From: Sphingobacterium sp. CZ-UAM
Lineage (GTDB): Bacteria; Bacteroidota; Bacteroidia; Sphingobacteriales; Sphingobacteriaceae
Length of the DNA stretch: 64,000 nt
Direction: 5' to 3'
Assembly: GCF_002000245.1 (NCBI RefSeq)
Contig: NZ_MTCM01000005.1
Span: 62,001 to 126,000 of the forward strand
Shown here piece after piece: positions 24,827-33,708 of the stretch. The notes beneath the pieces are model-generated. The model saw nothing but the letters and a program-made list of their open reading frames with translations, was not told the DNA's origin and searched no databases. Position 1 is the first letter of the stretch; every line of letters starts with the position of its first letter. Position numbers and translations under genes: made by a program.

Positions 24827-25531
24827 ATGAAATACAAACGTATCTTATTAAAACTTAGCGGTGAATCCTTAATGGGTGACCAAAGCTATGGTATCGATAT
24901 TAACCGTGTATCACAATACGCTAATGATATCAAAGAAATTCACGATCAAGGTTTAGAAATTGCAATTGTTATCGGAGGTGGTAACATTTACCGTGGTTTG
25001 AGCGCTGAAAAATCAGGAATGGACCGTGTTCAGGCAGACTACATGGGAATGCTTGCCACCGTTATCAACAGTATGGCACTTCAGGATGCTCTTGAAAAAG
25101 TAGGTAAAAAGACACGTTTGCTAACGGCTATCAAAATGGAACAAATCTGTGAGCCATTTATCCGCAGAAGAGCGGTACGCCACCTCGAAAAAGGTCGTAT
25201 TGTTATTTTCGGAGCTGGTACCGGAAATCCATATTTTACAACGGATACTGCTGCCTCTTTACGCGCAATTGAAATCAATGCGGATGCTGTGCTAAAAGGA
25301 ACCCGTGTAGACGGTATCTATACTGCTGATCCAGAGAAAGATCCTAGCGCGACAAAATTTGAGGAAATCTCATTCACGGAGGTCTACGAAAAAGGACTTA
25401 ATGTGATGGATATGACAGCCTTTACCCTTTGTCAGGAAAACAAATTACCAATCATTGTATTTGACATGAACAAACCAGGCAATTTATTGAAACTTGCCAA
25501 TGGAGAACATGTTGGAACTGTGGTAAAATAA
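24827..25531 (+). CDS. pyrH: UMP kinase
   Basis: PyrH phosphorylates UMP to UDP with ATP in the cytoplasm. KRILLKLSGESLMG and IAIVIGGGNIYRG are the amino-acid-kinase signatures; GTGNPYFTTDTAASLRA is the nucleotide-binding segment. The length of 234 is normal. frr follows after 29 bases, the common pyrH-frr pair. Confidence 0.98.
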   Translation: MKYKRILLKLSGESLMGDQSYGIDINRVSQYANDIKEIHDQGLEIAIVIGGGNIYRGLSAEKSGMDRVQADYMGMLATVINSMALQDALEKVGKKTRLLTAIKMEQICEPFIRRRAVRHLEKGRIVIFGAGTGNPYFTTDTAASLRAIEINADAVLKGTRVDGIYTADPEKDPSATKFEEISFTEVYEKGLNVMDMTAFTLCQENKLPIIVFDMNKPGNLLKLANGEHVGTVVK

Positions 25532-25560
25532 TTAATATCTGTAAAAAAACGTAATCTTAT

Positions 25561-26124
25561 ATGAACGAACTAATTTCAATTGAATTGGACGATTGTAAAG
25601 ACAAGATGTCCAAAGCAGTTGCTTACACGGAGGCTGAATTAACAAAAATTCGCGCCGGTAAAGCTTCTCCATCGATGTTAGATGGTATTTCAGTCGATTA
25701 TTATGGTAGCGCAACTCCGCTTTCGCAGGTCGCTAACATCAATACAACTGATGCACGGACAATTGTCATCCAACCTTGGGAAAAATCGCTCATCAACGCA
25801 ATTGAAAAAGCTATTACGGATGCTAATCTTGGCATCAATCCTCAAAATGATGGTATCGTTATCCGCTTAAACGTTCCTCCTTTGACTGAAGAAAGAAGAC
25901 GCGACCTGGTCAAAAAAGTAAAAGAAGAGACTGAAAGAGGCCGTATTGCTATCCGTAACATCCGTAAGGATACAAATGAGTCCATCAAAAAACTAAAAAA
26001 TGATGGTGCCTCAGAAGACGAAATCAAAACCGCTGAAGGTGAAGTCCAAAAATTAACTGATGCATTCATTGTAAAAGTTGATAAATTGGCTGAGCTGAAA
26101 GAAAAAGATATCATGACTGTTTAA
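25561..26124 (+). CDS. frr: ribosome recycling factor
   Basis: RRF with EF-G splits post-termination ribosomes. KIRAGKASPSMLDGISVDYYG and the long C-terminal helices (ERRRDLVKKVKEETERGRIAIRNIRKD, in two parts) are diagnostic. The 187-residue length is normal. A strong terminator follows. Confidence 0.98.
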   Translation: MNELISIELDDCKDKMSKAVAYTEAELTKIRAGKASPSMLDGISVDYYGSATPLSQVANINTTDARTIVIQPWEKSLINAIEKAITDANLGINPQNDGIVIRLNVPPLTEERRRDLVKKVKEETERGRIAIRNIRKDTNESIKKLKNDGASEDEIKTAEGEVQKLTDAFIVKVDKLAELKEKDIMTV

Positions 26125-26144
26125 GATCTTATTTTTAAACATAC

Positions 26145-26186
26145 AAAACGAGGATGTCCAATGCTTTGGACATCCTCGTTTTTTTT
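26145..26186 (+). terminator. terminator after frr
   Basis: AACGAGGATGTCCA pairs perfectly with TGGACATCCTCGTT around a short loop and is followed by a long T run. Confidence 0.92.
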
Positions 26187-26368
26187 GCGTTTCCCCCGAA
26201 ATCCCTTATCATTTATCCGATTTTCATCGGGTTCACTTTCACGTTCTAGACAAGCTCTTTTAATATTCCGGAAGTCCAATGCTATGCGTTCACAAAAATA
26301 TTTCCAGCAGGTTTTATTGATTTTTGAGCAAAATAATTGTACATTGTACACTACACATAATCAGTTAT

Positions 26369-27352
26369 ATGATGAACAATTCTCGCCGTCAATTTTTAAA
26401 GCAAGCTGGAATAGGTCTTTCGGCAGCTTATCTGATGCCCAATTTGTTATCTTGTCAAAATAAAGCCGGTGCTGTCAGCGACAATCCCTTGCAGAATATA
26501 GGCGTACAGCTTTATTCCATCCGTGATTTAATGGATAAGGACCCCAAAGGTTCTTTGGAACAGGTCGCAAAAATAGGCTACAAACATGTCGAGCTCTATG
26601 GCATAGATCCCACCGCCAAACAATTCTGGAAATTACCTTATAAAGAGCTAAAAAAGATTCTGGACGACAATGGTCTCAAAACCTATTCGGGTCACTATGA
26701 CATGTCCAAATACCTCAGTAAATCACATACCGATAAAGAAGATCTATCCGTTTACTTTGATGCCGCAAAGGAACTTGGACAGGAATATGTTATTGCACCG
26801 GTAACACCGATGTTCGATATTAATGCGCTGAAGAAAGATGACTATCTCTATGCTGCCGAACAGCTCAATAAGGCCGGTGAACAAGCTAAAAAGATGGGAC
26901 TAAAGGTTGCTTACCACAACCATTTTTGGGAATTTAGGGATTTAGGAAACAATACGACAGGTGAAGATGTCATGTTGGCTTTTACAGAGCCTGATCTCGT
27001 GGATTTTGAGCTTGATCTTTTCTGGACCGAGAAAGCCGGAAAAAACCCTGTATCTATATTTGAAAAATTCCCTAACCGATTTAAACTATGGCATGTGAAA
27101 GATATGGACCGTACAAAATCCAATCCGATCGAATGGCCTAAGGATGGTAAGTTGCCTGTGGAACAAATCTTTAAGGATATCAGATATACCGAAGTGGGTA
27201 CCGGAAGCATTTCGTTTCAAGAAATTGTCAAAGAAAAGGCTAAAGCTGGCCTCAAATACGCTTTCGTAGAGCAAGACGACATCTATATGCCTAACAAGAT
27301 AGAAAGTCTTAAGAAAAGCTACGATTATGTACAGGCAAACCTTATCAAATAA
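26369..27352 (+). CDS. Tat-exported sugar isomerase/epimerase-like TIM-barrel protein, about 327 aa
   Basis: The start is the ATG at 26369 or 26372; the upstream open part has no signal character. SRRQFLKQAGIGLSAAYLMP is a twin-arginine signal, possibly with LLSC as lipobox just after it. The remainder is a xylose-isomerase-like (AP_endonuc_2) barrel: NIGVQLYSIRDLM, IGYKHVELYG, KVAYHNHFWEF, ELDLFWTEKAG, WHVKDMD and FVEQDDI place the metal-binding Glu, His and Asp residues. It is expected to act on a sugar or inositol derivative in the periplasm. The substrate is unknown. Confidence 0.88.
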   Translation: MMNNSRRQFLKQAGIGLSAAYLMPNLLSCQNKAGAVSDNPLQNIGVQLYSIRDLMDKDPKGSLEQVAKIGYKHVELYGIDPTAKQFWKLPYKELKKILDDNGLKTYSGHYDMSKYLSKSHTDKEDLSVYFDAAKELGQEYVIAPVTPMFDINALKKDDYLYAAEQLNKAGEQAKKMGLKVAYHNHFWEFRDLGNNTTGEDVMLAFTEPDLVDFELDLFWTEKAGKNPVSIFEKFPNRFKLWHVKDMDRTKSNPIEWPKDGKLPVEQIFKDIRYTEVGTGSISFQEIVKEKAKAGLKYAFVEQDDIYMPNKIESLKKSYDYVQANLIK

Positions 27353-27391
27353 AAAAGGGAAGCAAATGCTTCCCTTTTTTATTTGATAAGG
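27340..27391. terminator. bidirectional terminator with 25-bp perfect arms
   Basis: Arms at 27340-27364 and 27367-27391 are perfectly complementary with a two-base loop. The left arm includes the last codons and the stop of the TIM-barrel gene. The stem holds AAAAAAGGGAAGC and its complement, giving a T run on both strands for the convergent genes. Confidence 0.9.
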
Positions 27392-27396
27392 TCGCT

Positions 27397-27906
27397 TTAG
27401 AATTGCGTATCCTCTACTTCGACCGCAGTTTCAATCACTTTGCGTGCTAGTTCTTCCTTGAAGTCAATAATATTCTTACTGATCGTCTCGTCATGGGTTC
27501 CTAGAATCTGAGCAGCCAAAATACCAGCATTTTTTGCAGCATTTAAAGCAACTGTAGCCACTGGAATACCGTTGGGCATCTGTAGGATTGATAATACCGA
27601 ATCCCAACCATCAATGGAATTGGATGATTTTACAGGTACACCGATCACAGGCAAATGCGTGATTGAAGCCACCATTCCGGGAAGATGCGCAGCACCACCG
27701 GCCCCAGCAATAATGACTTTTAAACCACGGGATGACGCATCCTTTGCATAATCAAACATACGTTGTGGTGTACGATGCGCCGAAACAATCGTAACTTCAA
27801 ATGCTACTCCAAGGACTTTCAGGACATCGATGGCATCCTGCATAACCGGAAGATCGGATTTACTTCCCATGATAATCCCTACCTGGGCCTTATTATTGAC
27901 TGACAT
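27397..27906 (-). CDS. purE: N5-carboxyaminoimidazole ribonucleotide mutase PurE
   Basis: PurE rearranges N5-CAIR to CAIR in purine synthesis. GIIMGSKSDLPVM is the phosphate-binding signature, SAHRTPQRM holds the catalytic His, and AGAGGAAHLPGM closes the site. The 169-residue length is typical of class I PurE. It follows purK by seven bases, so the two enzymes are made together. Confidence 0.98.
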   Translation of the reverse strand: MSVNNKAQVGIIMGSKSDLPVMQDAIDVLKVLGVAFEVTIVSAHRTPQRMFDYAKDASSRGLKVIIAGAGGAAHLPGMVASITHLPVIGVPVKSSNSIDGWDSVLSILQMPNGIPVATVALNAAKNAGILAAQILGTHDETISKNIIDFKEELARKVIETAVEVEDTQF

Positions 27907-27913
27907 AGTATAA

Positions 27914-29056
27914 TTAAGCTTTAACTTTTAATATTTCTTGTACTTTTCTCGCATTGGAAATGGCTTTTTCCCGATCATCATTAATGATACATACGTGGCC
28001 CATTTTACGAAAAGGTTTTGTATACTTCTTGCCGTAAAGGTGCAGATAGACTCCTTCCATGGCCAGCACCTCTTCTACACCATCATACTTTGCAAGACCT
28101 TCATATCCGTCTTCGCCCAGTAGGTTAATCATGACGGCATTGGTCCGGCATCGGGTATCACCCATAGGCAAATTGAAAATGGCTCTTAAATGCTGTGCAA
28201 ATTGAGAAACGTAATTTCCCTCGATCGTCTGATGTCCACTATTATGCGGGCGCGGAGCCAGTTCGTTCACAAGGATATCGCCGTTTTTCGTTAAAAACAT
28301 TTCCACCGCAAGTAAACCTACAATCTGTAGATCATCCGCAATCTTCTTCGCAATTGCTTCGGCACGTTGCTGGATCTCTACCCCATATAAAGATGGTGCG
28401 ATAAGAAATTCCACCAAATTAGCCTGTGGATTGAATTCCATTTCCACCATCGGAAAAGTAGACACCTCACCTCTATCGTTACGTGCAACAATAACCGCGA
28501 TTTCCTTTTCAAAATCCACCCATTCCTCAATCAGGCTAGGCTCTTCAAAAGCATGTTCAATATCCGCCTCCGTAACGATTTTCTTCACTCCTTTTCCGTC
28601 GTAACCATCTTTACGGAGTTTTTGAATATAAGGTAAGCTCAAAGATGCATTTGTGAGATTATCCTTATTGGATATCAATTGAAATGCAGAAGTCGGGATA
28701 TCATTTTGTTTAAAAAACTGTTTCTGTAATCCCTTATCCTGAATCAAGCGAATGATGCGGGACTGTGGATAAACAACTACCCCCTCTTCCTCCAATTTTT
28801 CCAATGCATCCACATTTACTTTTTCGATTTCGATAGTAATCAAATCCAGGTCTTTACCAAAATTATATACCGTCTCAAAATCGCTCAATGAACCACATTC
28901 AAATTTGTTGCACAGTTTACGACAGGGCGCATTCTTGTCGGGATCCAGTACATGAACGTTTACATTGTAATTAATGGCTTCCTGGATTAACATTCTTCCC
29001 AGTTGACCACCACCAAGAATGCCTAATTGCAGTTCGCCATAAAAATCTTTTGCCAT
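27914..29056 (-). CDS. purK: N5-carboxyaminoimidazole ribonucleotide synthase PurK
   Basis: PurK uses ATP and bicarbonate to make N5-CAIR from AIR. LGILGGGQLGRMLIQEA is the start signature. The ATP-grasp core includes KLRKDGYDGKGV, EEWVDFEKEIAVIVARN and NELAPRPHNSGH with the metal-binding Glu/Asn. It is upstream of purE and 32 bases after nuoB on the same strand, so it may be read from the nuoA promoter. Confidence 0.97.
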   Translation of the reverse strand: MAKDFYGELQLGILGGGQLGRMLIQEAINYNVNVHVLDPDKNAPCRKLCNKFECGSLSDFETVYNFGKDLDLITIEIEKVNVDALEKLEEEGVVVYPQSRIIRLIQDKGLQKQFFKQNDIPTSAFQLISNKDNLTNASLSLPYIQKLRKDGYDGKGVKKIVTEADIEHAFEEPSLIEEWVDFEKEIAVIVARNDRGEVSTFPMVEMEFNPQANLVEFLIAPSLYGVEIQQRAEAIAKKIADDLQIVGLLAVEMFLTKNGDILVNELAPRPHNSGHQTIEGNYVSQFAQHLRAIFNLPMGDTRCRTNAVMINLLGEDGYEGLAKYDGVEEVLAMEGVYLHLYGKKYTKPFRKMGHVCIINDDREKAISNARKVQEILKVKA

Positions 29057-29088
29057 AGTTGATTTTAGAATCTTATAAAATTTATCTT

Positions 29089-29592
29089 TTAAGCTTTTTC
29101 TCTGAACAGCTGTTCACCTAATAAGCTTTCTTTATCTATCTTTTTTTGCAGTTCAATAAAAGCACCTATCAGTGCTTCCGGACGTGGCGGACAGCCTTGA
29201 ACATACACATCCACTGGAATGATCTTATCAACCCCCTTCACCACATGATACCCATGCTGCCAATATGGACCACCACAATTGGAACAGGATCCCATCGAAA
29301 TTACATACTTAGGATCTGGCATCTGCTCATATAGCTTTTTAATACGATCAGCCATTTTGAACGTGACTGTACCTGCAATAATAATAACATCCGATTGTCT
29401 TGGCGAAGGCCTTGGAAACACCCCCATCCGATCCAGGTCATAAGTTGAAGCCATAGCACCCATCATTTCGATCGCACAACAGGCTATACCGAAACTCATC
29501 GGCCACATCGATGAAAGCCGTGCCCAGTTTAGCAAATCATCCAATTTGGCAACAACGACACCATTATTTTGCAACTGACTATCTAAACTCAT
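29089..29592 (-). CDS. nuoB: NADH-quinone oxidoreductase subunit B
   Basis: NuoB holds the terminal Fe-S cluster N2 of complex I, which reduces quinone. The ligands can be read: the adjacent pair Cys38-Cys39 in GIACCAIEM, Cys103 in MGSCSNCGG and Cys134 in VQGCPPRPEA. The 167-residue length is normal. It follows nuoA by two bases, but nuoC does not follow; purK does. Confidence 0.97.
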   Translation of the reverse strand: MSLDSQLQNNGVVVAKLDDLLNWARLSSMWPMSFGIACCAIEMMGAMASTYDLDRMGVFPRPSPRQSDVIIIAGTVTFKMADRIKKLYEQMPDPKYVISMGSCSNCGGPYWQHGYHVVKGVDKIIPVDVYVQGCPPRPEALIGAFIELQKKIDKESLLGEQLFREKA

Positions 29593-29594
29593 GT

Positions 29595-30182
29595 TTACTC
29601 AGGTTTTTTAAATCGAGGTTTAAAAGCAATTTTCGGAGCACTCGTCGGCTCCTGAACGACAGCATGCTCCACAGCCTCAACTGCGGGCTGTCTATAATCC
29701 CGTACCTGATATGCGGTATTGTTCAAAGCGGAATAAGCACTTTGGGGAATATTGACCGGAACCTTAGGTAGTGAAACATTCGGTTTAACCCATTCCAAAT
29801 CTCCTTTTTTCCAGACAAAAACCAATCCCAAGATCAAAATACCGATAAACATCGCCATTTCAATTAGCGTAAACCATCCCCATCGACCATCGGCAGCAAT
29901 ATATTCCGGCTGTCCAAACACCGTCGCCCAGGGAAAAATAAAAATGAGTTCCACATCAAAAAGCAGGAACACCAAAGCAATGACGTAGAATCGGGGATTA
30001 AATTGTACCCAAGAGGATCCAATCGGATCTTCGCCACATTCGTAAGTACCAGATTTAATGGGATTATTCTTTTTGGGAGAGATTAAACGTGCTAGAAAAA
30101 TGGTCGCACAGACTAACAGCGCCCCTATCAGCAGAATGATAAGGATTTTGCCGTATTCCGATAATTGCGCGGGGTCATCCAT
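29595..30182 (-). CDS. nuoA: NADH-quinone oxidoreductase subunit A, with C-terminal extension
   Basis: NuoA is a three-helix membrane subunit at the complex I arm junction. Segments are at about residues 10-32, 65-88 and 103-123, with the conserved loop SGTYECGEDPIGSSWVQF and FDVELIFIFPWA. Typical NuoA proteins end soon after the third helix. Here about 65 more residues follow, rich in Pro, Ala and Val and ending in a basic KPRFKKPE. The extension would lie in the cytoplasm or periplasm depending on topology. Its role is unknown. Confidence 0.95.
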   Translation of the reverse strand: MDDPAQLSEYGKILIILLIGALLVCATIFLARLISPKKNNPIKSGTYECGEDPIGSSWVQFNPRFYVIALVFLLFDVELIFIFPWATVFGQPEYIAADGRWGWFTLIEMAMFIGILILGLVFVWKKGDLEWVKPNVSLPKVPVNIPQSAYSALNNTAYQVRDYRQPAVEAVEHAVVQEPTSAPKIAFKPRFKKPE

Positions 30183-30190
30183 AATGATTA

Positions 30191-30198
30191 CAAATTTA
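30191..30198 (-). promoter_or_regulatory. -7 element of the nuoA promoter
   Basis: On the minus strand TAAATTTG fits TAnnTTTG, nine bases before the nuoA start. No good -33 TTG was found. Confidence 0.4.
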
Positions 30199-30256
30199 AC
30201 AATTATTTCGTTTACTCTAGCGAGGAACTTGAAATTACAAATTATTTATTAAAAAA

Positions 30257-30286
30257 ATAGGGCATTGTATGCGTACAATGCCCTAT
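30257..30286 (-). terminator. terminator after ffh
   Basis: ATAGGGCATTGTA and TACAATGCCCTAT pair perfectly around TGCG. On the minus strand a T run follows, so it ends ffh transcripts before nuoA. Confidence 0.88.
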
Positions 30287-30308
30287 CGTATATAACTATA
30301 CATTAAAA

Positions 30309-31649
30309 TTACATTTTACCCGGCATTTTAGGCATATTACGCATCAATTTAGCGGCCATTGCAGGATTAGACATCTGTTTCATCACTTTACGCATGTCGC
30401 CAAATTGCTTCAATAATTTGTTCACTTCGTTAATATCGGTTCCCGAACCTTTGGCAATACGTAAACGACGTTTTTGATCGATCACATCCGGATTTTCGCG
30501 TTCAAAAGGTGTCATCGAATCAATAATTGCTTCGATAGGTTTGAATGCATTATCATCGACTTCAATATCCTTCATGGCCTTTCCTACCCCGGGGATCATG
30601 CCCATCAAATCTTTCATATTACCCATTTTTTTGATCTGTTGGATCTGGGATTTGAAATCATTGAAATCAAATTTATTCTTACGGATTTTCTTTTGAAGCT
30701 CAGCAGCTTGTTTTTCGTCAAACTGTTGTTGTGCACGTTCTACCAAAGATACGACGTCACCCATACCTAAAATACGGGATGCCATACGATCCGGATAGAA
30801 AACGTCCAATGCATCCATTTTCTCACCGGTACCGATAAACTTGATTGGTTTATTGACAACAGATTTGATGGATAGTGCAGCACCACCACGTGTATCACCA
30901 TCTAATTTGGTCAATACCACACCCGTAAAATCAAGGCGATCGTTGAATGTCTTCGCTGTATTGACAGCATCCTGACCCGTCATCGAATCAACCACAAATA
31001 AGATCTCGTCCGGTTTTGTTGCTTCCTTAACTGCGGTAATCTCCACCATTAAAGGCTCATCTATCGCCAGACGACCTGCCGTATCGATGATAACGACATT
31101 ATGGCCATTGCGTTTAGCCTCTTCAACCCCCGCTTTGGCGATGGCAATCGGATCCGTTGATTCCCTATTGACATACACCGGAACACCAACCTGTTCAGCC
31201 AGGACCTCCAATTGATCAATCGCTGCTGGGCGATAAACGTCACCTGCAACCAACAATGGTTTTTTATTCTTTTTATCTTTTAGGAATAATGCCAGCTTAC
31301 CAGAAAAAGTTGTTTTACCGGCACCATTCAGACCTGCTATCAAAATGACAGTAGGGTTTTTACCGGTCTCTAATTCGGTAACAGATCCCCCCATCAATGC
31401 TGTCAGCTCATCATTCATGATTTTAGTCAACAACTGACCCGGAGAAATACTTGTCAATACATTTTGCCCTAAAGCTTTTTGTCTAACATCATCTGTAAAA
31501 GTTTTAGCAGTCTTGTAATTCACATCGGCATCCAACAATGCTTTGCGAATTTCTTTCATCGTTTCAGCAACGTTGATTTCGGTAATACTGCCTTGTCCTT
31601 TTAATACCTTAAAGGCCCTATCTAGCTTATCTTGAAGATTTGAAAACAT
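30309..31649 (-). CDS. ffh: signal recognition particle protein Ffh
   Basis: Ffh binds signal sequences and SRP RNA and delivers ribosomes to FtsY. The N domain precedes the GTPase motifs GLNGAGKTTFSG (G1), DVYRPAAIDQL, DTAGRLAID (G3) and TKLDGDTRGGAALS (G4), then GTGEKMDAL. The C-terminal Met-rich M domain (MGNMKDLMGMIPGVGK onward, ending MPKMPGKM) follows. The 446-residue length is normal. It seems to be a single gene. Confidence 0.98.
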   Translation of the reverse strand: MFSNLQDKLDRAFKVLKGQGSITEINVAETMKEIRKALLDADVNYKTAKTFTDDVRQKALGQNVLTSISPGQLLTKIMNDELTALMGGSVTELETGKNPTVILIAGLNGAGKTTFSGKLALFLKDKKNKKPLLVAGDVYRPAAIDQLEVLAEQVGVPVYVNRESTDPIAIAKAGVEEAKRNGHNVVIIDTAGRLAIDEPLMVEITAVKEATKPDEILFVVDSMTGQDAVNTAKTFNDRLDFTGVVLTKLDGDTRGGAALSIKSVVNKPIKFIGTGEKMDALDVFYPDRMASRILGMGDVVSLVERAQQQFDEKQAAELQKKIRKNKFDFNDFKSQIQQIKKMGNMKDLMGMIPGVGKAMKDIEVDDNAFKPIEAIIDSMTPFERENPDVIDQKRRLRIAKGSGTDINEVNKLLKQFGDMRKVMKQMSNPAMAAKLMRNMPKMPGKM

Positions 31650-31678
31650 AAAATCTGAATCTTATTCTATATAAACAG

Positions 31679-31686
31679 CAAAGTTA
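31679..31686 (-). promoter_or_regulatory. -7 element of the ffh promoter
   Basis: On the minus strand TAACTTTG fits TAnnTTTG, 30 bases before the ffh start. The -33 region is not clear. Confidence 0.45.
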
Positions 31687-31722
31687 AAAAAATTGTCTGT
31701 AGTAACCTCATTAACACCCCAT

Positions 31723-31759
31723 AAAAAATGCGACTATTAAAAATAATCGCATTTTTTTG
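31723..31759 (-). terminator. terminator after the zinc peptidase gene
   Basis: AAAAAATGCGACTATT pairs with AATAATCGCATTTTTT with one mismatch. T runs lie on both strands; on the minus strand it follows the peptidase gene. Confidence 0.8.
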
Positions 31760-31784
31760 TATACTTGAGTGGCCTGGCCACGCA

Positions 31785-32480
31785 TTAATCACTTCTCCGT
31801 CCACCAAATAAGATGGAAGCATAGTATAAAAGAGTTACCAAGGCACTCAAAGCAGCAACTACATAAGTCATAGCAGCCCATTTTAAGGCATCTTTCGCAC
31901 CGTCATGCTCTTCGCCATTATAAGTAACGCCCGCATGGTTCAACCATTCCAAAGCACGGTTTGATGCATCAAACTCCACTGGAAGTGTGATGAAAGAAAA
32001 TATTGTTGTGATCGCCAAGGCACCTACACCAACTGCTAACAACCATGGGTTTCCGCCTTTGGAAAATGCAAATAACATCACACCGAGCATCAATACCCAT
32101 GAGGTCAGTTTGGAAGCCACATTGACCATAGGTACCATTGCTGAACGGAACCCCAGCCATTTGTATGCTTTTGCATGCTGAACGGCATGGCCACATTCAT
32201 GGGCTGCCACAGCAGCCGCCGCCACACTCCGACCGCTATACACCTCAGGACTCAAATTAACCGTTTTATCCGATGGATTATAATGGTCGCCCAAGCGATC
32301 AGGAATGGAGATCACTTTCACATCATATATACCGTTATCGTTGAGCATTTTTTGCGCAATCTCAGCACCCGACATTCCATTCCCCAATGGCATTTCCGAA
32401 TACTTTTTAAATTTGTTTTTAAATCGTGTCTGGACAATCAGGCTTACCACCATTATTCCAATAAATAAAATCAAGTACAT
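31785..32480 (-). CDS. YugP-type membrane zinc metallopeptidase, 231 aa
   Basis: The DUF2268/YugP-like (neutral zinc metallopeptidase) family has an N-terminal membrane segment, a conserved ISIPDRLGDHYNPSDKTVNLS region, then the zinc motif AAHECGHAVQHAKAY (HExxH). Three more membrane segments follow, and EFDASNRALEWL supplies a further conserved acidic region. It probably cleaves membrane proteins on one face of the inner membrane; the substrate is unknown. Single gene with its own terminator. Confidence 0.9.
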   Translation of the reverse strand: MYLILFIGIMVVSLIVQTRFKNKFKKYSEMPLGNGMSGAEIAQKMLNDNGIYDVKVISIPDRLGDHYNPSDKTVNLSPEVYSGRSVAAAAVAAHECGHAVQHAKAYKWLGFRSAMVPMVNVASKLTSWVLMLGVMLFAFSKGGNPWLLAVGVGALAITTIFSFITLPVEFDASNRALEWLNHAGVTYNGEEHDGAKDALKWAAMTYVVAALSALVTLLYYASILFGGRRSD

Positions 32481-32650
32481 AGCTTTTTTATATTTTTTAT
32501 CGTTATTCTCTTTTACTGTTTCAATCTAATGATCAAACCTCATTCCAATTCCCTCAAATGGACAAAGACATGAACTTCTAAGTTAACAAAAAGCGAATAA
32601 CTGACAAAAAGATCAAATTCTTCTGATGCCGGCATGACATTGTAGCATAA

Positions 32651-32682
32651 AAAAGGGAGTGAAAAATTCACCCCCTCGTGTT
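32651..32682 (-). terminator. terminator after the ECF sigma gene
   Basis: GGGAGTGAA and TTCACCCCC pair with one mismatch around a short A loop; a T run follows on the minus strand. Confidence 0.7.
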
Positions 32683-32712
32683 GTTATCTTCTAAAATATA
32701 GTATTAACTCCC

Positions 32713-33303
32713 TTATCCCATCTGAAAGACCAGATCAGAACCTTCAATCATTTTACGCAGGTTGCTCAACGCATAGCGCATTCTTCCTAAAGCTGTATTG
32801 ATACTCACTTCTGTAATTTCAGCAATATCCTTAAAACTCATATCACAGAAGTGACGCATAATTAAGACTTCTTTCTGATCATCCGGCAGTTTTTGGATCA
32901 TTTTCTTTAAGTCTACATCCACCTGTTGTTTCAGCATCTTGGATTCAGCACTTTCATCACTGAATTCCAATACCTCAAAAATATCGAAACCATCCGCATT
33001 CACGATATTTGGGGCACGTTTGGCTTTTCTAAAAAAGTCAACGATCATATTATGCGCAATACGGATTGCCCAGGGCAAAAATTTACCCTCTTCATTGTAC
33101 TTGCCCGATTTTAAGGTGTTGATGATTTTTATGAAAGTCTCCTGGAAAATATCTTCAGCAAGATATTCGTCTTTTACTTTCATATATATAGAGGTGTAAA
33201 TTTTCGATTTATATCGATTCAACAATGCCTCTAGGCCGGACTCTTGGCCACCGACATACATTTGGATCAATTCTTGATCACTCTTACTTTTCAAAAGTCT
33301 CAT
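32713..33303 (-). CDS. ECF-type sigma-70 factor, 196 aa
   Basis: Region 2 (ALLNRYKSKIYTSIYMKVKDEYLAEDIFQETFIKIINTL, in two parts) contains the core-binding and -10 recognition helices. Region 4 (LPDDQKEVLIMRHFCDMSFKDIAEITEVSINTALGRM, in two parts) is the -35 recognition helix-turn-helix. There is no region 1 or 3. No anti-sigma gene follows, unlike the ECF gene at 56510. A group of such stand-alone ECF sigma factors acts in Bacteroidota as general regulators. The target is unknown. Confidence 0.92.
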   Translation of the reverse strand: MRLLKSKSDQELIQMYVGGQESGLEALLNRYKSKIYTSIYMKVKDEYLAEDIFQETFIKIINTLKSGKYNEEGKFLPWAIRIAHNMIVDFFRKAKRAPNIVNADGFDIFEVLEFSDESAESKMLKQQVDVDLKKMIQKLPDDQKEVLIMRHFCDMSFKDIAEITEVSINTALGRMRYALSNLRKMIEGSDLVFQMG

Positions 33304-33589
33304 ACGTCACTTACTTTTTTAGCAGTTCGCAAATAAATTATCAGTTCTGTTGTAAAATGTAAATGTTGGGCGTATAGTGTTCCTTTCTTATTGTAAAACA
33401 ATCAATTAATACTATTTCAAAGTACCGTAAAATTATCGAGTAATCAAATTATTACAATTTATTTTAAGATTTTTTAACATTTAAGAAGCGCAGAGCTTCC
33501 TTGATTCTACGAAAAAAGCGCTTGACAACATCCGTAAGCCTGCCGTAATTTATGGGGGTATTAACTCCGTCACAAATTCTTAAATGATA
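33304..33589. other. A/T-rich gap, nothing recognised
   Basis: This is the first half of the 600-base gap between the ECF sigma gene and glyA. I see no gene, tRNA or clear promoter; a short hairpin (GAAGC/GCTTC near 33483) is the only structure. The second half holds an 11-bp repeat and a small ORF. Confidence 0.5.
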
Positions 33590-33681
33590 GGGACTTTACA
33601 GGGACCTCATTCGGACCTAGTACGGACCTCATTCGGATAAAAGCGTATAAAGTACCTATTAAGTCCGTACCAAATCCGATT
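33590..33681. repeat. 11-bp-period tandem repeat plus inverted partner
   Basis: Five 11-base units run from 33590 to 33644, with the core YGGACCTMATN clearest at 33601, 33612 and 33623. Bases 33658-33681 are the reverse complement of about 33609-33632 at 18 of 24 positions, so the RNA could fold into a long hairpin. The period matches one helical turn of DNA. There is no coding sense. Confidence 0.75.
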
Positions 33682-33708
33682 AAATTCCTTACTATTCCAC
33701 AAGTTATT

